From: Allorhizobium ampelinum S4
GTDB taxonomy: Bacteria > Pseudomonadota > Alphaproteobacteria > Rhizobiales > Rhizobiaceae
Length of the DNA: 64,000 nucleotides
Reading direction: 5' to 3'
NCBI RefSeq assembly: GCF_000016285.1
Contig: NC_011981.1
Span: 434,001 to 498,000 of the forward strand
The notes beneath the pieces were generated by a model. That model saw only the letters and a list, made by a program, of their open reading frames with translations, was not told where the DNA came from and did no database searches. Positions 61,927 to 64,000 of this stretch are shown here, in pieces. A program made the position numbers and the translations under genes. How positions within the stretch are numbered: position 1 is the stretch's first letter; every line of letters begins with the position of its first letter.

Positions 61927-62989
61927 AGAGCGCCTTCCATGCTGCACCGGGCCGCTTCGACGCCTTCTGCTCCAGATAGCGTACAAGCTTTTTCAGGTCT
62001 TCCGCATTGTCCTTCGCGGCCGTGCCGGCAAGGCACTCGACGATGTCTTCCGGGCGTCCGCTGTCGCCACGCAGATAGTGACCGCGAACGCCGACCGCAT
62101 GGGCGACGCTGACGGCCTCCGCCGTGCTCATCACCGAGCTCAGCCGCTCCATGCTGCCCTCGCTCGACAGACCCTCGCGCAGTTCGCGGAAGCAGGTTAC
62201 CAGAACTTCAAGCAAATCGTCGCTCGGCGTCACCGGTACGCCCGAGCGTGCCAGCAGCTTGGCGGATTCTCGTTTGACCAGTTCCAGCTCCTCGTCGGCA
62301 TCGCGGATCGGAAACACCGTCTCAAAATTGAAGCGGCGCTTGAGGGCGGCCGACATGTCGTTGACACCGCGGTCGCGGGTATTGGCTGTGGCGATGATAT
62401 TAAAGCCCTCACGGGCGAAGACCATGCCGTCCTCACCGGAAAGCTCCGGCACGGCCAAAACACGGTCCGACAGGATCGACAACAGGCTATCCTGCACCTC
62501 CAGGGGGCAGCGGGTGATTTCCTCAAAGCGCACGACCTTGCCGTGGGACATCCCCGTGTGAAGGGGTGCCGGAACCAGCGCCCGACGGCTCGGTCCCTCG
62601 CTCACCAAGAGGGCATAGTTCCAGCCATATTTGATCTGATCTTCCGTCAGCGATGCACCGCCCTGGATTGTGAGCTTGGAATCGCCGCTGATCGCTGCGG
62701 CCAGCAATTCTGACAGGAAGCTCTTGGCCGTGCCCGGCTCGCCGATCAGCAGGAGCGCTCGTGATGTGGCCAGCGTCACCATGGCACGCTCAACCAGGGA
62801 AGGCGAGGCAACCAGCTTGGTTGTGGCGCCGTTGCCGCCGAGAATGAAGGATTTGACGCTTTTCAGTGACAGGTTCCAGCCCGGTGGTCGCGGTCCCCGG
62901 TCGGCCCTTATCAGGGCCTCAAGTTCGGCTCGATAGGCTATTTCGGCTGGGGGACGTTGGATTGAGGCAATACCTGTTTTGTCTTGCAT
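61898..62989 (-). CDS. MoxR-like AAA+ ATPase (YehL-like)
   Basis: A 363-residue AAA_5 ATPase. Walker A is LIGEPGTAKSFLSE (Lys89), the Walker B strand is KVVRFEEITRCP with Glu156-157, sensor 1 is IIATANTRDRG (Asn203) and the arginine-finger region is ALKRRFNFE. MoxR ATPases remodel partner proteins that carry VWA domains; the VWA partner is encoded at 54445. It is the first gene of the operon, and the 300 bases upstream hold only an IS relic, so its promoter must lie within 62990-63100. Confidence 0.94.
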   Translation of the reverse strand: MQDKTGIASIQRPPAEIAYRAELEALIRADRGPRPPGWNLSLKSVKSFILGGNGATTKLVASPSLVERAMVTLATSRALLLIGEPGTAKSFLSELLAAAISGDSKLTIQGGASLTEDQIKYGWNYALLVSEGPSRRALVPAPLHTGMSHGKVVRFEEITRCPLEVQDSLLSILSDRVLAVPELSGEDGMVFAREGFNIIATANTRDRGVNDMSAALKRRFNFETVFPIRDADEELELVKRESAKLLARSGVPVTPSDDLLEVLVTCFRELREGLSSEGSMERLSSVMSTAEAVSVAHAVGVRGHYLRGDSGRPEDIVECLAGTAAKDNAEDLKKLVRYLEQKASKRPGAAWKALYEARHLLTP

Positions 62990-63099
62990 GGGGACTCATC
63001 AATCTGTCTTGACGATCCCCATGTAGGGCGGGAAACTGTCAAATCCATGGGGTGCGTTTGCGTGGTGGCCGATTTTATTCTGACAATATGTTCCTGAAT

Positions 63100-63290
63100 A
63101 TGACATCGTCGTCTCTAGGACTAAGTGCTGATGGTTCATGACAGACCGTGATCTTGCAGCGGAGCAAACCACCAAAGTCGGGATGGTGCAGAGAAATGCC
63201 AGAACCGGCATAACAAGGAAAACAGATTTCAGTGACTCCAGCGGGAGAGCGATGTCGGAGATACAGTGGATCACGGTCAGATCGGAACCT
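63100..63290 (-). pseudogene. IS6-like transposase N-terminal relic
   Basis: Reading leftward from 63290 the minus strand encodes RSDRDPLYLRHRSPAGVTE and then degenerate copies of the next segment (near 63180-63120 the DNA still resembles the SLR--LLAARGI--VCHET region). It matches the fragment at 51953 base by base over the first 50 or so positions but in opposite orientation. Frameshifts and deletions have removed the rest. It abuts the stop of the PurA-like gene. The remainder up to 62990 shows nothing else recognisable. Confidence 0.65.
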
Positions 63291-64000
63291 AGCCGAACGT
63301 GACGTCCTCACGGCAGGGGCCGAAGCTTTTACCTGCGAGCGGACATTGCAAATGACGACGTGCTGCCTCCAGCAGATCTTTGCCAGCGCCGGTTTCCCGA
63401 ATATTGCTCCGCCACCAGACCGCCTGATCGGCGATCTGATCGAGGCACGTCATTGCGAAAGACGTCTCGACCCGCACTGAAGACCGAGCTTCGTCCTCAA
63501 GAATGGTTTTGGCCAGCAGATCGAGATCGAGCGCTCCGAACCTCAACGTGCCCTGCCAAAGGTTAGGGATATTCGTTGCATCTGGGTAGACCATCTCGGG
63601 CGTAGCCCGTGGAAATGGACCAGCGCCATGCCGTGTGGCGTAAGCGCGTGTCATGTAGATTGCCTTGATTTCACCAACCCCCCATTCCGCCGCAAGGATA
63701 GATGGATTGGCAATTCCGGTCTTGGAGGGAGTGACATGCGGAAAGAAGGCATGATCCTGATCGAGTAACAAGCCTTGGGCGCCCTCGAAAATGAGCCTGT
63801 CGCTTGCAGACGCCACTGCTGCGACCGTACCATCATTGGGCCAGACGACACGACTGAAATCTTCAACGTCCTGTGTAAATCGCTCCGCGATAACCGGAGA
63901 AACAAGCCGCGCTTGCCAGGCCTCAGATGGCAAAAATCCTAGCTCCGTTAATCGAGAAGGCACCCACTCCTTCTGGATCCGTCTGACGATTTCATCCATC
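63289..64000 (-). CDS. Divergent adenylosuccinate synthetase (PurA)-like protein, N-terminus outside window
   Basis: The last 236 or so residues of a PurA-superfamily protein; the frame remains open to the window edge, so the GTP-binding N-terminus is missing from view. Family blocks are LIFEGAQGLLLDQDHAFFPH, VTPSKTGIANP and TRHGAGPFPRAT. Where housekeeping PurA has the RxRRCGWxD block this one has NLWQGTLRFGALDLDLL, so it is a divergent paralogue and probably not the purine-pathway enzyme. Its stop lies at the IS6-like relic. Whether it belongs to a larger upstream operon cannot be seen. Confidence 0.75.
   Translation of the reverse strand, partial: MDEIVRRIQKEWVPSRLTELGFLPSEAWQARLVSPVIAERFTQDVEDFSRVVWPNDGTVAAVASASDRLIFEGAQGLLLDQDHAFFPHVTPSKTGIANPSILAAEWGVGEIKAIYMTRAYATRHGAGPFPRATPEMVYPDATNIPNLWQGTLRFGALDLDLLAKTILEDEARSSVRVETSFAMTCLDQIADQAVWWRSNIRETGAGKDLLEAARRHLQCPLAGKSFGPCREDVTFG

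Noticed and set aside
52526..62989. Long plus-strand open frames inside the yeh-like operon
   Set aside because: They are antisense shadows of GC-rich genes with no recognisable domains; all recognised motifs are on the minus strand.
1..64000. tRNA, rRNA, CRISPR or riboswitch
   Set aside because: No cloverleaf, conserved rRNA segment, spaced repeat array or recognisable aptamer was found on reading; a covariance-model search was not possible here.

Overview
The window looks like accessory DNA of a Rhizobiaceae-type alphaproteobacterium (Agrobacterium, Allorhizobium or Rhizobium). This placement rests on the density of solute ABC transporters, IS6-like and IS5-like insertion sequences, palindromic intergenic repeats and moderately GC-rich codon use. 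It is an inference from gene content, not from a marker gene. No rRNA, tRNA, CRISPR array or replication origin was seen.

Layout. (1) 1-6552: tail of a ribose-type sugar ABC importer, then a phosphotriesterase-like hydrolase, a ThuA-like protein, a PfkB kinase on the other strand, a BtpA-family protein and an M20 amidohydrolase. This is probably one sugar or nucleoside-derivative catabolic locus. (2) 6590-14373: a complete RND tripartite efflux operon (pump, adaptor, outer-membrane factor) divergent from an OmpR-type two-component system. (3) 14374-21300: an eroded region full of insertion sequences. It holds a decayed IS6 element inside an IS5-type remnant, a LysR regulator, relics of a phosphopantetheinyl transferase and an NAD(P)-binding protein, an intact IS6 element, an EamA exporter, a fused PRAI/UPRT relic, an IS630 fragment, and an IS3 element that has fused in frame with an FAD oxidoreductase. 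(4) 21324-26913: cupin, polar amino-acid ABC importer, class III aminotransferase and a divergent Lrp/AsnC regulator. With the broken oxidase this resembles an amine or amino-acid degradation locus. (5) 26914-28205: IS6-like relic and non-coding DNA.

(6) 28206-51854: a large catabolic island with two complete Dpp/Opp-type ABC importers, each beside a PEP-mutase/isocitrate-lyase-family enzyme. It also has an aromatic/aspartate aminotransferase, a rare tandem-duplicated LysR regulator, a UbiD/UbiX decarboxylase pair, a TIGR02444-like protein, an allantoinase-like cyclic amidohydrolase with an altered metal ligand, an M20 amidase and a histidine-ammonia-lyase homologue without the rest of the Hut pathway. 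The most economical reading is import and stepwise dismantling of one class of amino-acid-derived amide or cyclic imide compounds. The substrate cannot be read from sequence.

(7) 52526-62989: a five-gene minus-strand operon encoding a MoxR-like AAA+ ATPase, a DUF5682-like protein, a WGR-DUF4132 giant, a VWA protein and a protein with two SWIM-like zinc motifs. It matches the poorly understood E. coli yehL/yehM/yehI/yehP/yehQ set. The operon is bracketed by inverted fragments of one IS6-like transposase and is the best candidate for an undescribed system here. (8) 63289-64000: C-terminal part of a divergent adenylosuccinate-synthetase-like protein running off the window.
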